Part shown: in pieces, positions 34,349 to 43,957 of the stretch | Position numbering within the stretch: the first letter of the stretch is position 1 | Layout of the letters: each line of letters starts with the position of its first letter | DNA from: Catenulispora sp. EB89 | GTDB taxonomy: Bacteria > Actinomycetota > Actinomycetes > Streptomycetales > Catenulisporaceae | Assembly: GCF_041261445.1 (NCBI RefSeq) | Contig: NZ_JBGCCU010000010.1 | Location: forward strand, 186,001 to 250,000 | Length of the DNA: 64,000 nt | Direction of reading: 5' to 3' | Program-made: the position numbers and the translations under genes | The notes under the pieces: model-generated | What the model was told of the DNA's origin: nothing | Databases searched by the model: none | Seen by the model: the letters and a program-made list of their open reading frames with translations, nothing else

Positions 34349-36268
34349 ATGCCATCGCTCGGCGACGCCACCGGCGGCCGCATCCTGTTCGGCGGCGACT
34401 ACAACCCCGAACAGTGGCCGCGCGAAGTCTGGGAGGAGGACGTGCGGCTGATGCGGGAGGCCGGGGTGAACCTGGCCACGGTCGGCGTGTTCTCCTGGGC
34501 CCTGCTCGAACCGCGGCCCGGCGAGCGCGATTTCGGCTGGCTCACCGACGTCCTGGACCTGCTGCACGCCAACGGCATCGGCGTGGGGCTGGCCACGCCG
34601 ACCGCGTCGACGCCGCCGTGGATGGGCCACCGCTGGCCCGAGACGCTGCCGCGCAACCCGGACGGGACGGTGCGGACGTACGGTTCGCGCAACGCGTACT
34701 GCCCGTCGTCCCCGGTGTACCGGGCCTTCGCGGACGCGATCAGCGCCGATCTGGCCTCCGTCTACGCGCACCACCCGGCGCTGCGGATGTGGCACATCGG
34801 CAACGAGTTCGGGACGGTGTGCTACTGCGATCAGTGTGCTGAGCGCTTCCGGCACTGGCTGCAGGCCAGGTACGGGGACCTCGACGCGCTGAACGAGGCG
34901 TGGGGGACCGCGTTCTGGTCGCAGCGCTACTGCGAGTGGGAGGAGGTCATCCCGCCGCGCCAGGTGCAGTACGTCATCAACCCCACCCAGGACCTCGACT
35001 ACCAGCGCTTCGCCTCCGACCTGCTGCTGGAGCGGTTCAACGCGGAGCGGGACATCGTGCGCGGCGCCAACCCCGCGGTGCCAATAACGACCAACTCGAT
35101 GATGTTCTTCAAGGCCACAGACCTGTGGCGATGGGGCGCCGAGGAGGACTTCACCTCGCTCGACGCCTACCCCGACCCCAACAGCCCACTGGCAGCATGC
35201 GACGGTGCGATGGCCCAGGACCTGATTCGCTCCGTCGGCGGCGGCAAACCGTGGCTGATGATGGAGCAGACACCGGGCCGCGCCGGATTCCGCCATGTGG
35301 CCACCCCCAAACGCCCCGGCCTGAACCGCTTGTGGTCGCTGCAGGCGCTGGCGCGCGGCGCCGACGGGATCCTGCACTTCCAGTGGCGCGCCTCGAAGCA
35401 GGGGGCTGAGCGTACTCATGGCGCGATGCTTCCGCATGCGGGTCCTGACTCGCGGATCTTTCGCGAGGTGTGCGACCTGGGCAAGGAGCTGGGGGATCTG
35501 GCAGACGTGCTGGGCACCGCGGTCGCCGCCTCGGTCGCGATTGTGCTGGACTGGGATTCCTGGCGCGGGGTCGAGCTGGACCATCAGCCGCACAGCGGGT
35601 TCCGTTACGTCGACCGCATTCGCGAGTACTACACGCCGTTGTGGAAGGCGAACGTGACGGTCGATTTCGTGCATCCCGAAGCTGATCTGAGCCGGTACAA
35701 GCTTGTCGTGGCGCCGAACCTGTACCAGGTCTCTGATGCTGCTGCGGAGAACGTCATCGGCTATGTCCGCGGCGGCGGGCATCTGGTGCTCGGTCCCTTC
35801 TCCGGCGTCGCGGACCCCGACGAGCGCATCCGGCTCGGCGGCTACCCGGCGCCGTTCCGCGACCTGCTGGGCTTGCGGATCGAGGAGTACTGGCCGCTGC
35901 CGGACGACGAGCCCCTGACGTTGCACTCGGAGGTGTTCGGTGACTTCAGTGCGCAGTCCTGGGCCGAGTGGCTGACGGCCGGTGCGGGGACGGCGCTCGC
36001 CGAGATCGCCTCGGGCCCCCTGGCCGGCATCCCCGCCATTGTCGGCAACACCTACGGCGCGGGCACGGCTTGGTACGTGGCGACGCTGCCCGAGGAGCGC
36101 GTCCTGGCGCGCCTGCTGGACCTCGCCTGCTCACAGGCCGGCGTCGAATCGGTTCTCCCAGGCCTCCCGGAGGGGGTCGAGGCGGTACGGCGGGGCGAGT
36201 TCGTGTTCGTCCTCGATCACGCTCGGGGGACCGTCGACATCCGCTTGGCAACGACGGCCGCAGTGTAG
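34349..36268 (+). CDS. GH42 beta-galactosidase (intracellular)
   Basis: 639 residues from ATG 34349 (GAAAGGA upstream), no signal peptide. The barrel opens with LFGGDYNPEQWP; acid/base Glu is in MWHIGNEFG and nucleophile Glu in WLMMEQTPG. Cysteines in NAYCPSS and VCYCDQCAE form the zinc site of many GH42 enzymes. Trimerisation and C-terminal beta domains follow, but the protein stops at VDIRLATTAAV, some 20 residues earlier than I would expect, so the tail may be trimmed. It is fourth in the importer operon and would remove beta-linked galactose from imported side chains. Confidence 0.88.
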   Translation: MPSLGDATGGRILFGGDYNPEQWPREVWEEDVRLMREAGVNLATVGVFSWALLEPRPGERDFGWLTDVLDLLHANGIGVGLATPTASTPPWMGHRWPETLPRNPDGTVRTYGSRNAYCPSSPVYRAFADAISADLASVYAHHPALRMWHIGNEFGTVCYCDQCAERFRHWLQARYGDLDALNEAWGTAFWSQRYCEWEEVIPPRQVQYVINPTQDLDYQRFASDLLLERFNAERDIVRGANPAVPITTNSMMFFKATDLWRWGAEEDFTSLDAYPDPNSPLAACDGAMAQDLIRSVGGGKPWLMMEQTPGRAGFRHVATPKRPGLNRLWSLQALARGADGILHFQWRASKQGAERTHGAMLPHAGPDSRIFREVCDLGKELGDLADVLGTAVAASVAIVLDWDSWRGVELDHQPHSGFRYVDRIREYYTPLWKANVTVDFVHPEADLSRYKLVVAPNLYQVSDAAAENVIGYVRGGGHLVLGPFSGVADPDERIRLGGYPAPFRDLLGLRIEEYWPLPDDEPLTLHSEVFGDFSAQSWAEWLTAGAGTALAEIASGPLAGIPAIVGNTYGAGTAWYVATLPEERVLARLLDLACSQAGVESVLPGLPEGVEAVRRGEFVFVLDHARGTVDIRLATTAAV

Positions 36269-36300
36269 AAAAGCGCTTGCCCGCCGCGGACACTGGAGGC

Positions 36301-36873
36301 ATGAGGATAACGGGGAAGCTGAGTCCGCAGGAGTTCTGGGAGCGCATCGACGAAGGCGAGGCGCGCGTCCGCGCCGAGGCCGGGGCGCTGACGCTGTTCG
36401 GCGTGGACGGCTGGACGGGCCCGTGGGAGACCGGCGACTGGGAGTGGGTGAACGACCAGCTGGCGTCGGCCGGTCTCGCCCACGGCGATCGCCAGGGCGC
36501 GGGCGCCTTCATCCAGGTGAAGACGACCACTGACGATCCCACGGAGGCCGTCATCGGCCGCAGGCTGGCAGCGCTTATGTCCACGACCGAACCTCAGGAT
36601 TTCCCAACCCTGCGAAGCCGCCTCCGCGCAGACCCCGGGGCGCCGGTGGTCGTGACCATCGACGACGAGCCCTGCGAGTTCCGCCAGTGGCGCGACGCCG
36701 ACGACAACGGCGGCTGGCTGGCCGCGGGCCGCGACGGCGAGGCGGGACTCGTCATCGAGGCCTCGGCCGATGTGGACATCACGCACCTTCGGCTGGTGCG
36801 CGTGACGGACATCGAGCCGTACATCGCGGGGCGACGTGCTCGCCTGCGGCGGGCGCGCGGCGAGGACGCTTGA
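36301..36873 (+). CDS. Hypothetical protein downstream of GH42
   Basis: 190 residues, soluble, acidic, with many Trp in the first half (LTLFGVDGWTGPWETGDWEWV). I do not recognise a family. The 32-bp gap to GH42 holds AAAAGCGCTTGC (36269-36280), a degenerate copy of the operator at 42321, and CTGGAGG as ribosome site. It may be part of the same regulon or transcript. Confidence 0.55.
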   Translation: MRITGKLSPQEFWERIDEGEARVRAEAGALTLFGVDGWTGPWETGDWEWVNDQLASAGLAHGDRQGAGAFIQVKTTTDDPTEAVIGRRLAALMSTTEPQDFPTLRSRLRADPGAPVVVTIDDEPCEFRQWRDADDNGGWLAAGRDGEAGLVIEASADVDITHLRLVRVTDIEPYIAGRRARLRRARGEDA

Positions 36874-36916
36874 GCCGGTAGGCGGTTCGGTCACCTGCCC
36901 AGTCACCTGCCCAGAC

Positions 36917-39250
36917 CTACAACCACCGATCGCACCAAGCGCGGATCCGCCCCAACGCATCGAGCTGATGCGCCCGCTCATGCAGCCCATGACCCTCGCG
37001 CGGGTAGACGACGAGCTCGTGCTCGACCCCGAAGTGCCGCAGCGCCCGATGGAAGTGGACGGCCTGGCTGAGCGGGACGTTGGCGTCCTCCTCACCGTGC
37101 AGGATCAACACCGGGGTACGGATCCGCGCCGCGTACGAGATCGGACTGTTCCGGTCATGCACATGCGGCCCGGGCCCGTCCCACCCGGTGCCGCCGCCGA
37201 GCGCCGCATCGATGACCCCGCACTCGCCGGTCCCGGCCTGCATCCCCCAGTCGCTGATCCCGGCACCCACGATCGCGGCCTTGAACCGCCCGGTCTGCCC
37301 AACGGCCCACGCCGCCATGAAGCCACCATGGCTCCACCCGGAGATGCCCAGGCGCGCCGGATCGGCGACGCCCTCGGCGACGAGCAGGTCGATGCCGGCG
37401 AGGATGTCGGTGAACTCGGTGGCGTCGGTCGGGCTGCTGAGCGCCCCGCTGACCGGGCTGCCCACTGCGCCGGGCGCCGTGTCGCAGACTGCACCCTTGC
37501 CGCCGACCGCGCCGGGCACCGTCCCGCCGACCGTGCCAGCCGCGTTGTCGCCGACCGCCCCGCTGACCGAGCTGCCCACCGGGTCGGGCACCTCGCCGCC
37601 GACTGCGCCGACCGGATTGCCGACTGTGCCGCCTTCCGTGCTGGGAACCGTGCCGCCGACCATCCCGCCGACCATGCCAGTCACCGCGCCGTCGACTGCC
37701 CCGATGACCGGGCTGCCGACCGCAGTGCCGACCGTGCCGGGCGCCGCCTCGCTGACTGGGCTGCCGGCCGCGCCACCCACCTTGCCGGCCACCACCGCGG
37801 CGAACTCGTGGCCGTGGCCCGATCCGCCGCGGGGGTTGGCCAGGAAGACCGCGTAGCCGGCGCTCGCCAGCCACTGGGCGCAGTCGACCACGGTGAGTGT
37901 GAACTCGTCAGCGTGTCGGTAGTACGGGCCGCCGTGGACCAACGTCACGAGCGGGAAGGGGCCCTCGGCACGCGTCCGGCCGGGCGGCAGGATCAGCAGG
38001 CCGTCCAGGCGGAGCCCATCAGGGGCCTGGTAGCTGAGCCGTTCCTGGCTGCCCCAGCGGATCCCGCGCAGTTCGGGGCTGGTGTCGCTGAGCCGGAGCA
38101 GTGCCCCGCCGGTGGGCCCCGCGTAGACGTTCTTGGGCTCGAGCCCGGCGCTCATCAGCACAGCGAGGCTCTGTCCGGAGCGACTAGCGGTGAGCCCAGC
38201 AAGCATGCCGAGCGTGCCGGACAACCGGTGGAACCGCTGCGAAGACGGATCGAGCCGATACAGCGCGGTATCGAGCCCGTCGGCGAACAGCGCCAGCGGC
38301 GGCCCGGCGGCGACCTGCAGCAGCTCGGTGGGGCAGACGGACATGCCAGCCGTGAGATTGCGGTGTGCGACAGTCGAGTCGGCCGGGCCGCTCACCGGCG
38401 GATTCATGTCGAGCACAGCGACCCCGCCGACAAGGTGCCCGGGGGTCACCGCCAGGTGCGCCAGATGCCATACGCCGTCGTGGATCCACCACACCGGGGA
38501 CTGGGCCTCGAATCCGACGGGGCCAAGGTCCTGGACGGCGCCCAGGTCAGGCGCGACCAGATGCAGCCTCGCCGTCATGACACCGGGGTCGACTTCGGGC
38601 GTGGCCCAGCTCAGCACCGCCAACGGACCACCGTCCGGACGCTGACTCAGTCCCACGACATGGCGGTCTCCGAGTTCGCAGACGGTGCGCACCACGCCGG
38701 TCGCCAGGTCGAGCAGGCGCAGCCGGGTGACCGGGAGGTGTCGGCCCCAGACCTTTGGGTCGTGACTCCCGGCCTCAAGCTGCTCGTCTTCGGCGAGCAG
38801 CGCGACAGTCCGGCCGTCGGCGAGCGGGTAGTAGTCGGAGATGCCGCCGTGCCACGTGGTCAGGGCCAGGGTCAGGGTCAGGGGCTCTGCATCGGCGACG
38901 TCCCCGGTGCCAGGCAGAGAGATCCGATGGAGCTGAGCAGCGCCCGGCTCCGCGCGGTCGGAGATGAAGAACAGAGAAGCCGAGTCCGGTGCCCACTTTG
39001 GAGCAGCATCGTGGGCAGTGCCGTCGGTCAGGCGACGCGGAGCCGTGCTCCCATCGGCAGCGGCGACCCAGATGGAGCTAAGCGGATATCCGTCCCCACC
39101 GCTATTGGCGACCACGCCATACGCGACCAACCGACCGTCCGGCGACATGGCCGGCGCCACAGGCACGGCCATGTCCACCACCACCTCCGCAGTGAGCACG
39201 TCAGCCGACTCGGCGATGGGGCCCGCCGCAGGGTGAGACATGCGGGCCAT
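36917..39250 (-). CDS. S9-family prolyl oligopeptidase-like peptidase with low-complexity insertion
   Basis: 777 residues, cytoplasmic (ATG 39250, or 39241). The N-terminal half (to about 420) is a beta-propeller (PVAPAMSPDGRLVAYGV; PRRLTDGTAHDAAPKWAPDS). The C-terminal alpha/beta-hydrolase has LVHGGPYYRH, Ser in GISGWSHGGFMAAW (about 640), Asp in HGEEDANVPLSQ and His in YPREGHGLH, a complete triad. Between LANPRGGSGHGHEFAAVVAG (about 480) and TEFTDILAGIDLLVAEG (about 608), where homologues are directly joined by a few residues, lie about 118 residues with Val or Ala at nearly every fourth position. Members cleave short peptides after proline or other residues. Confidence 0.82.
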   Translation of the reverse strand: MARMSHPAAGPIAESADVLTAEVVVDMAVPVAPAMSPDGRLVAYGVVANSGGDGYPLSSIWVAAADGSTAPRRLTDGTAHDAAPKWAPDSASLFFISDRAEPGAAQLHRISLPGTGDVADAEPLTLTLALTTWHGGISDYYPLADGRTVALLAEDEQLEAGSHDPKVWGRHLPVTRLRLLDLATGVVRTVCELGDRHVVGLSQRPDGGPLAVLSWATPEVDPGVMTARLHLVAPDLGAVQDLGPVGFEAQSPVWWIHDGVWHLAHLAVTPGHLVGGVAVLDMNPPVSGPADSTVAHRNLTAGMSVCPTELLQVAAGPPLALFADGLDTALYRLDPSSQRFHRLSGTLGMLAGLTASRSGQSLAVLMSAGLEPKNVYAGPTGGALLRLSDTSPELRGIRWGSQERLSYQAPDGLRLDGLLILPPGRTRAEGPFPLVTLVHGGPYYRHADEFTLTVVDCAQWLASAGYAVFLANPRGGSGHGHEFAAVVAGKVGGAAGSPVSEAAPGTVGTAVGSPVIGAVDGAVTGMVGGMVGGTVPSTEGGTVGNPVGAVGGEVPDPVGSSVSGAVGDNAAGTVGGTVPGAVGGKGAVCDTAPGAVGSPVSGALSSPTDATEFTDILAGIDLLVAEGVADPARLGISGWSHGGFMAAWAVGQTGRFKAAIVGAGISDWGMQAGTGECGVIDAALGGGTGWDGPGPHVHDRNSPISYAARIRTPVLILHGEEDANVPLSQAVHFHRALRHFGVEHELVVYPREGHGLHERAHQLDALGRIRAWCDRWL
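37430..37790 (-). repeat. Degenerate 12-bp-period repeat inside the S9 peptidase
   Basis: About 360 bp of diverged 12-bp units (plus-strand form near CCGACCGTGCCG) encodes roughly 28 tetrapeptides of pattern x-Val-Gly-x, for example GMVGGMVGGTVP and GTVGGTVPGAVGG. The total length preserves the reading frame. Units are diverged, so the expansion is not brand new. Confidence 0.8.
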
Positions 39251-39273
39251 CCTGTCGCACCGACGAGCCGGTG

Positions 39274-41000
39274 TCAGTCGAGTTTCGCAGCCGCGATCGG
39301 CAACTCGGCACCGTCGCGCAGGAACAACGGAATCCGCTCCAACGGCGCGTCAACCGTCACCATCCGCCCGCCCTCGTACTCCTCACCAGTCCACGCGTCC
39401 CGCCACGAAGCCCCCGCCGGCAGGTACACGTCCCACACCCGCGCGTCCGCCTCCAGCACCGGCGCCACCAGCAGGTCCCTGCCGAACATGTACGCGCTGT
39501 CCACCTCCCATGCCCGCGCGTCGGATGGGAACTCCAGGAAGCACGGCCGCATCGGCGGCAGCCCGCTGTCGTGCGCCTCGCGCATCGTGCCCAGGACATA
39601 AGGCTTCAGCCGCTCGCGCAACCGGATGTAGTCCGCCATGATCCCCTCGGCCTCCTCGCCGTAGGACCAGATCTCGTTCGGCGCACCGGTCATCGACGGC
39701 CCGAACGGTTCGGAGGGACGCCGCAGGCCATGCAGCCGGAAGATCGGGCTGAACGCACCGAACTGGAACCAGCGCACCATCAGCTCCCGGTACTCCGGGG
39801 TCCGCGGATCGCCGCCGTGGAAACCGCCGATGTCCGTGTTCCACCACGGGATGCCGCTCAGGGCGGTGTTCAGGCCGGCTGGGATCTGGCGGCGGAAGGT
39901 GGCGAAGTCCGTGTTGATGTCGCCGGACCACAGAATCGCTCCGTACCGCTGCGACCCGGCCCACGCCGAGCGGTTCAGCGTCACCACGTCCGCGCGCCCC
40001 TCGGCGTGCATGCCCTCGTAGAACATGCGCGAGTTCTCCCGCGGATACATGTTGCCGACTTCCAAGCGAGTACCGGCGTAGTAACGCAGGTTGGCCGGGT
40101 AGCCGGGCTTGAGCTCCGGCTCGCACACATCCGCCCAGAAGACCTCGACACCGATCGCCAAATACGAGTCGCGCACCTTCTCCCACACAAAGGCGCGCGC
40201 GTCCGGATTGGTCGCGTCGTAGAACGCCACCTGAACCGTCTTGTCGATGCCTTTGTCCGGCCAGTCCGCATGCGCGACCGGCCCGAACTCGGTGCCGATC
40301 AGCAGCCCACGACGCTCCATCTCCGCGTGGTACTCCGACAGCGGACTGACAGACGGCCACACCGAGACCATCAGCCGCGTGCCATACCCCGCCAGTTCCT
40401 TCACCGCCGCGGCCGGATCCGGCCACTCCGCCGGATCGAAGCGCCACTCGCCCAAGTGCGTCCAGTGGAAGAAGTCGGCGACGATCACGTCCAACGGCAG
40501 CCCCCGCCGGTGGTACTCGCGCGCCACCGCCAACAACTCCTCCTGCGAGCGGTAGCGCAGCTTGCACTGCCAGAACCCCGCAGCCCACTCCGGCAGCATC
40601 GGCGCGTGCCCGGTGGCGTCGGCGTAGCGCCGCTGGACGTCGGCCGCCGATCCGGCGGTGATCCAGTAGTCGAGCTGCCGCGCGCTGTCGGCGACCCACC
40701 GCGTGCCGTTGGCCGCCAACTCCACGCGCCCGATCGCCGGGTTGTTCCGAGCTCGATCACCGCGCCCTTCTGGTCGAGCATCCCGTGCTGGTGCTGCCCG
40801 AGGCCGAACAGCTTCTCGTCCGGATACGCGGCGAAGCGCTGCTCCAGCCGCGCGTAGCCGCTGCCGTGCGCGGTACGCAGCCGCGGCCCGGGCCACCAGA
40901 AGTGCGCGTCCTGCTCGGCCAGCAGCTCGAAGCCGTCGGCGGTGCGGCGGAACTCGCCTCGTTCGTGGGCGAGCGAGGCCAGCGGGTTCTCTTCAGACAC
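39274..41000 (-). pseudogene. GH31 alpha-xylosidase, frameshifted by a small deletion
   Basis: From ATG 41000 the frame encodes the GH31 N-terminal domain through EKLFGLGQHQHGMLDQKGAVIEL. At about 40745-40755 the sequence jumps to NNPAIGRVELAANGTRW in another frame, skipping the roughly 20 conserved residues (strand ending in SSRGYGxLW) that link the two. From there to 39274 the catalytic domain is intact: nucleophile Asp in VFWADVCEPEL, acid/base Asp in ILWSGDINTDF. No single frame gives the whole enzyme. The family removes alpha-xylose from xyloglucan oligosaccharides or acts on related alpha-glucosides. It lies between the S9 peptidase and the LacI regulator of the same operator set. Confidence 0.75.
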
Positions 41001-41059
41001 GGGTACTGCACACCTTTCCAGACACGGAGAACGTCAGGACGCTCAAAGCACAAGGAACG

Positions 41060-42076
41060 TCAAGAAGCCGAGGCCGGTGCGGCCGCGCTGGACTCACGCA
41101 CGGTGAGCAGCGGCGGAAGCAGCATCAGCGACGAGCGCCGATCCCCCTCCAACTGCGTCATCACCTGACGCACCGCGTGTCGGCCCATCTCCTGCGCCGG
41201 GATCGAAACGCTCGTCAACCGCGGCGACGACTGCAACGCCACCTGGTCGGGACAGATCGCCACGACGCTCGCGTCCTCCGGCACCAGCCGCCGGGACAGC
41301 CGCAACAGGCTCAGCAACGGCGCGATCGCCGCCTCGTTCTGCACCACGAACCCGGTCGTGCTCGGCCGCTCCTCCAGGATCCGCGCCAGCACCCCGGCGG
41401 TGGACTCGTACGTGCCCTCACACGGCCGGTGCACGGCCCGGATCCCGCGCTCGGCCACCCGGCGCTGGAACCCGGCCAGCGTCCGGGCCGCGAAGCCGGT
41501 GTGCCGGCGGTAGACGGCCTCGCTCTCGCCGATCAGGGCGACGTCGCGGTGCCCGAGGTCGGCCAGGTGGTCCACGCACGCCGCCCCGGTGGCGTCGAAG
41601 TCCAGGTCGACGCAGGTCAGGCCGGCGGCGTCGGCGGGCAGTCCGATCAGCACCGCCGGGGTGTCGGTCTCGCGCAGCACCGGGATCCGGTCGTCGTCGA
41701 GTTCGACGTCCATCAGGATCATGGCGTCGGCCACGCCGCTGCCGGAGATCCGGCGCACGCCGCCGGTGCCCTCGTCCTTGGTGAGCAGCAGCACGTCCTG
41801 CCCGAACTCGCGGGCCTCGGTGGTCACCGCCATCGCGATCTCCATGATCACCGGCACGTACATGTCGCTGCGCAGCGGCACCATCAGCGCCAGGGTGTTG
41901 GAGCGGTTCGAGGCCAGCGCGCGGGCGCCGGCGTGCGGGTGGTAGCCCAGCTCGGCGATCGCCGCCTCCACCTTGCGCCGGGTGTCCTCGGAGATGGAGC
42001 GTTTTCGCGACAGCACGTACGAAACCGTCGACGACGAGACGCCCGCTTGGCGGGCGACCTCGGCGATGGTCACCAT
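41060..42076 (-). CDS. LacI-family transcriptional repressor (second of three)
   Basis: 338 residues from ATG 42076 with AGGAGG upstream. The helix-turn-helix is IAEVARQAGVSSSTVSYVLS (specificity pair Ser-Ser) and the sugar-sensor domain includes CVDHLADLGHRDVALIGES and RPSTTGFVVQNEAAIAPLLSLL. Two CGAAGCGCTTCG-type palindromes lie in its upstream region and two more between GH3 and the LplA-type gene, so I infer it controls GH3, the LplBC importer with GH42, GH31 and GH43. The gene ends in an Ala/Ser tail. Confidence 0.9.
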   Translation of the reverse strand: MVTIAEVARQAGVSSSTVSYVLSRKRSISEDTRRKVEAAIAELGYHPHAGARALASNRSNTLALMVPLRSDMYVPVIMEIAMAVTTEAREFGQDVLLLTKDEGTGGVRRISGSGVADAMILMDVELDDDRIPVLRETDTPAVLIGLPADAAGLTCVDLDFDATGAACVDHLADLGHRDVALIGESEAVYRRHTGFAARTLAGFQRRVAERGIRAVHRPCEGTYESTAGVLARILEERPSTTGFVVQNEAAIAPLLSLLRLSRRLVPEDASVVAICPDQVALQSSPRLTSVSIPAQEMGRHAVRQVMTQLEGDRRSSLMLLPPLLTVRESSAAAPASAS

Positions 42077-42231
42077 GGGTCCTCCTGGCGGCCGTGCCCG
42101 CACGGTGTCGGCGGACGCGGGCCGTGTGGATAAGGGAACTGCCGCATCCGGCGGCGGATCGGCGTGGTGGCGCGATGGCGCGATGGCGCGATGGGCGCGC
42201 GGTCGCGGCACCCGGTGATGGCAGGTGTCGG

Positions 42232-42334
42232 TGAAGCGCTTCGACGTCAGGTCGGAACGTGGCGTCGAAACCGTGCTCTGGAAGCGTAGCCTCGGCGGCT
42301 GTAGCCTGTCCAGGACGATATCGAAGCGCTTCGA
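42232..42334. promoter_or_regulatory. Two AAGCGCTT-type operators upstream of the LacI gene
   Basis: TGAAGCGCTTCGAC (42232-42245) and TCGAAGCGCTTCGA (42321-42334) lie 89 bp apart in the 390-bp divergent LacI/GH43 region. They fit autorepression and control of GH43. Confidence 0.75.
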
Positions 42335-42354
42335 CAGAATTCTCGCGCCGAGCG

Positions 42355-42423
42355 TTGACCGATGCTTCGGCACCCGGCTAGCGTGCCTGAGAAATTATCG
42401 GCGCACAATCCTGGAAACTTTCC
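42355..42423 (+). promoter_or_regulatory. GH43 promoter followed by a GAAACTTTC operator
   Basis: TTGACC (42355-42360), 18 bp, TAGCGT (42379-42384) is a plausible promoter. GGAAACTTTCC (42413-42423) lies about 25 bp into the transcript, while the AAGCGCTT-type site 42321-42334 lies just upstream of the -35, so two operator classes bracket one promoter. Confidence 0.55.
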
Positions 42424-42466
42424 AAGGCGCTTCCCAGAGGCTCTCCGGCGAAAGGCTGCTGCCACC

Positions 42467-43957
42467 GTGGGCGACACCGCACCGCACCCCGTCCTGCCCG
42501 GGTTCCATCCCGATCCGAGCGTCTGCCGGGTCGGCGAGGACTACTACCTGGCGTGTTCCAGCTTCGAGTACTTCCCCGGGGTCCCGGTCTTCCACAGCCG
42601 CGACCTGGTGCACTGGCGGCAGATCGGCAACGCGCTGGACCGGCCGAGCCAGCTGCCGCTGACCCAGGCCTGGTCCTCCGGCGGGATCTACGCCCCGACC
42701 CTGCGCCACCACGACGGCCGGTTCTGGCTGATCACCACCAACGCCAGCACCGGCGGCGGCAACCTCCTGGTCACCGCGACCGACCCGGCCGGGCCCTGGT
42801 CCGAGCCGGTCATGCTGCCCGGGGTACCCGGCATCGACCCGGACCTGGCCTGGGACGAGGACGGCAGCTGCTGGTGCACGGTCGCGGGCGTCTCCCAGGT
42901 CCGCCTGGACCCGGAGACCGGGAAGACCCTCGGCGAGCCGCACCGGATCTGGTCGGGAACGCGCGGCGCGAAGGCCCCCGAGGCACCGCACCTGTACCGG
43001 ATCGGCGAGTACTGGTACCTGATGATTGCCGAGGGCGGCACCGAACGCGGGCACGCCGTGTCGATCGCGCGCGGACCGGCGCCGACCGGGCCGTTCGAGG
43101 CCTGCCCGGCGAACCCGATCCTGACGCACCGCGGCCAGGAGCACCCCGTGCAGAACACCGGCCACGCCGACCTGGTGCAGGGCCCCGACGGCTCCTGGTG
43201 GACGGTGTTCCTCGGCGTACGTCCGGGCGGCGGCACCCCCGGGTGGCACGTCCTGGGCCGGGAGACCTTCCTCGCACCGGTGGAGTGGGTCGACGGCTGG
43301 CCGGTCGTCGGCGAGGCGGTCTCGGACCCGTCCCGGATTCCCTGGCCGCTGCAGGAGGACGTGGACGAGTCGGTCCTCGACGACTTCGAGGACAACGCTC
43401 TGCGACCGCAGTGGATCTCGCTGCGGGACCGCCGCGAGGAGTTCTGCACGACGACCGAGCGGCCCGGCTGGCTGACGCTGCGCGCCCGCGGGAGCTCGTT
43501 GGACGCCTCCGACGTCGTCTTCGTCGGGCGCCGCCAGCAGCACCAGACCTGCCGGGCCGACGTCCTGATCGACGCATCCGTCGGCCGGGGCGGCCTGGCC
43601 GTCCGGCTGGACGAGCACCATCACTACGAGATCGAGACCGGCGACGGGGAGGTGCGGGTCGTGGCCCGGATCGGGCCGCTGCGCACGGTCGTGGCGTCCC
43701 AGCCGGTGCCGGACGGACCGCTCGTCCTGAGCGTGCGGATCGACGAGAAGCAGGCCGAGGACGCCCGCAGCGGGCCGGACACCGTGTCCTTCGCGGTGGC
43801 CGAGCCGGACGGCGAACAGACGACCCTGGCCGCGCTGGACGGCCGCTACCTCTCCACCGAGGTGGCCGGCGGCTTCACCGGCCGGGTCATCGGCATGTAC
43901 GCCACGGCCGGGATCGTGCGCTTCGACTGGTTCGACTACGTTTCGGGCGGATTCTGA
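42467..43957 (+). CDS. GH43 beta-xylosidase/arabinofuranosidase (intracellular)
   Basis: 496 residues from GTG 42467, no signal peptide. A five-bladed propeller shows PGFHPDPSVCRVGEDYYLA (base Asp), GIDPDLAWDEDG (modulating Asp) and AKAPEAPHLYR (acid Glu). The C-terminal concanavalin-like domain (about 300-496, DDFEDNALRPQWISLRD) is the GH43 C2-type module of subfamily 11-like beta-xylosidases. It would split xylobiose or remove arabinose in the cytoplasm. Its stop overlaps the start of a GH29 stub (TGATG), so the ancestral operon continued with a fucosidase. Confidence 0.87.
   Translation: MGDTAPHPVLPGFHPDPSVCRVGEDYYLACSSFEYFPGVPVFHSRDLVHWRQIGNALDRPSQLPLTQAWSSGGIYAPTLRHHDGRFWLITTNASTGGGNLLVTATDPAGPWSEPVMLPGVPGIDPDLAWDEDGSCWCTVAGVSQVRLDPETGKTLGEPHRIWSGTRGAKAPEAPHLYRIGEYWYLMIAEGGTERGHAVSIARGPAPTGPFEACPANPILTHRGQEHPVQNTGHADLVQGPDGSWWTVFLGVRPGGGTPGWHVLGRETFLAPVEWVDGWPVVGEAVSDPSRIPWPLQEDVDESVLDDFEDNALRPQWISLRDRREEFCTTTERPGWLTLRARGSSLDASDVVFVGRRQQHQTCRADVLIDASVGRGGLAVRLDEHHHYEIETGDGEVRVVARIGPLRTVVASQPVPDGPLVLSVRIDEKQAEDARSGPDTVSFAVAEPDGEQTTLAALDGRYLSTEVAGGFTGRVIGMYATAGIVRFDWFDYVSGGF

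Noticed and set aside
36836-39601. Long plus-strand frame of over 900 codons opposite the S9 peptidase and GH31
   Set aside because: It is a shadow of the minus-strand genes in high-GC DNA; its protein is Arg/Asp/His-rich, has no domain, and the minus-strand frame has a full catalytic triad.
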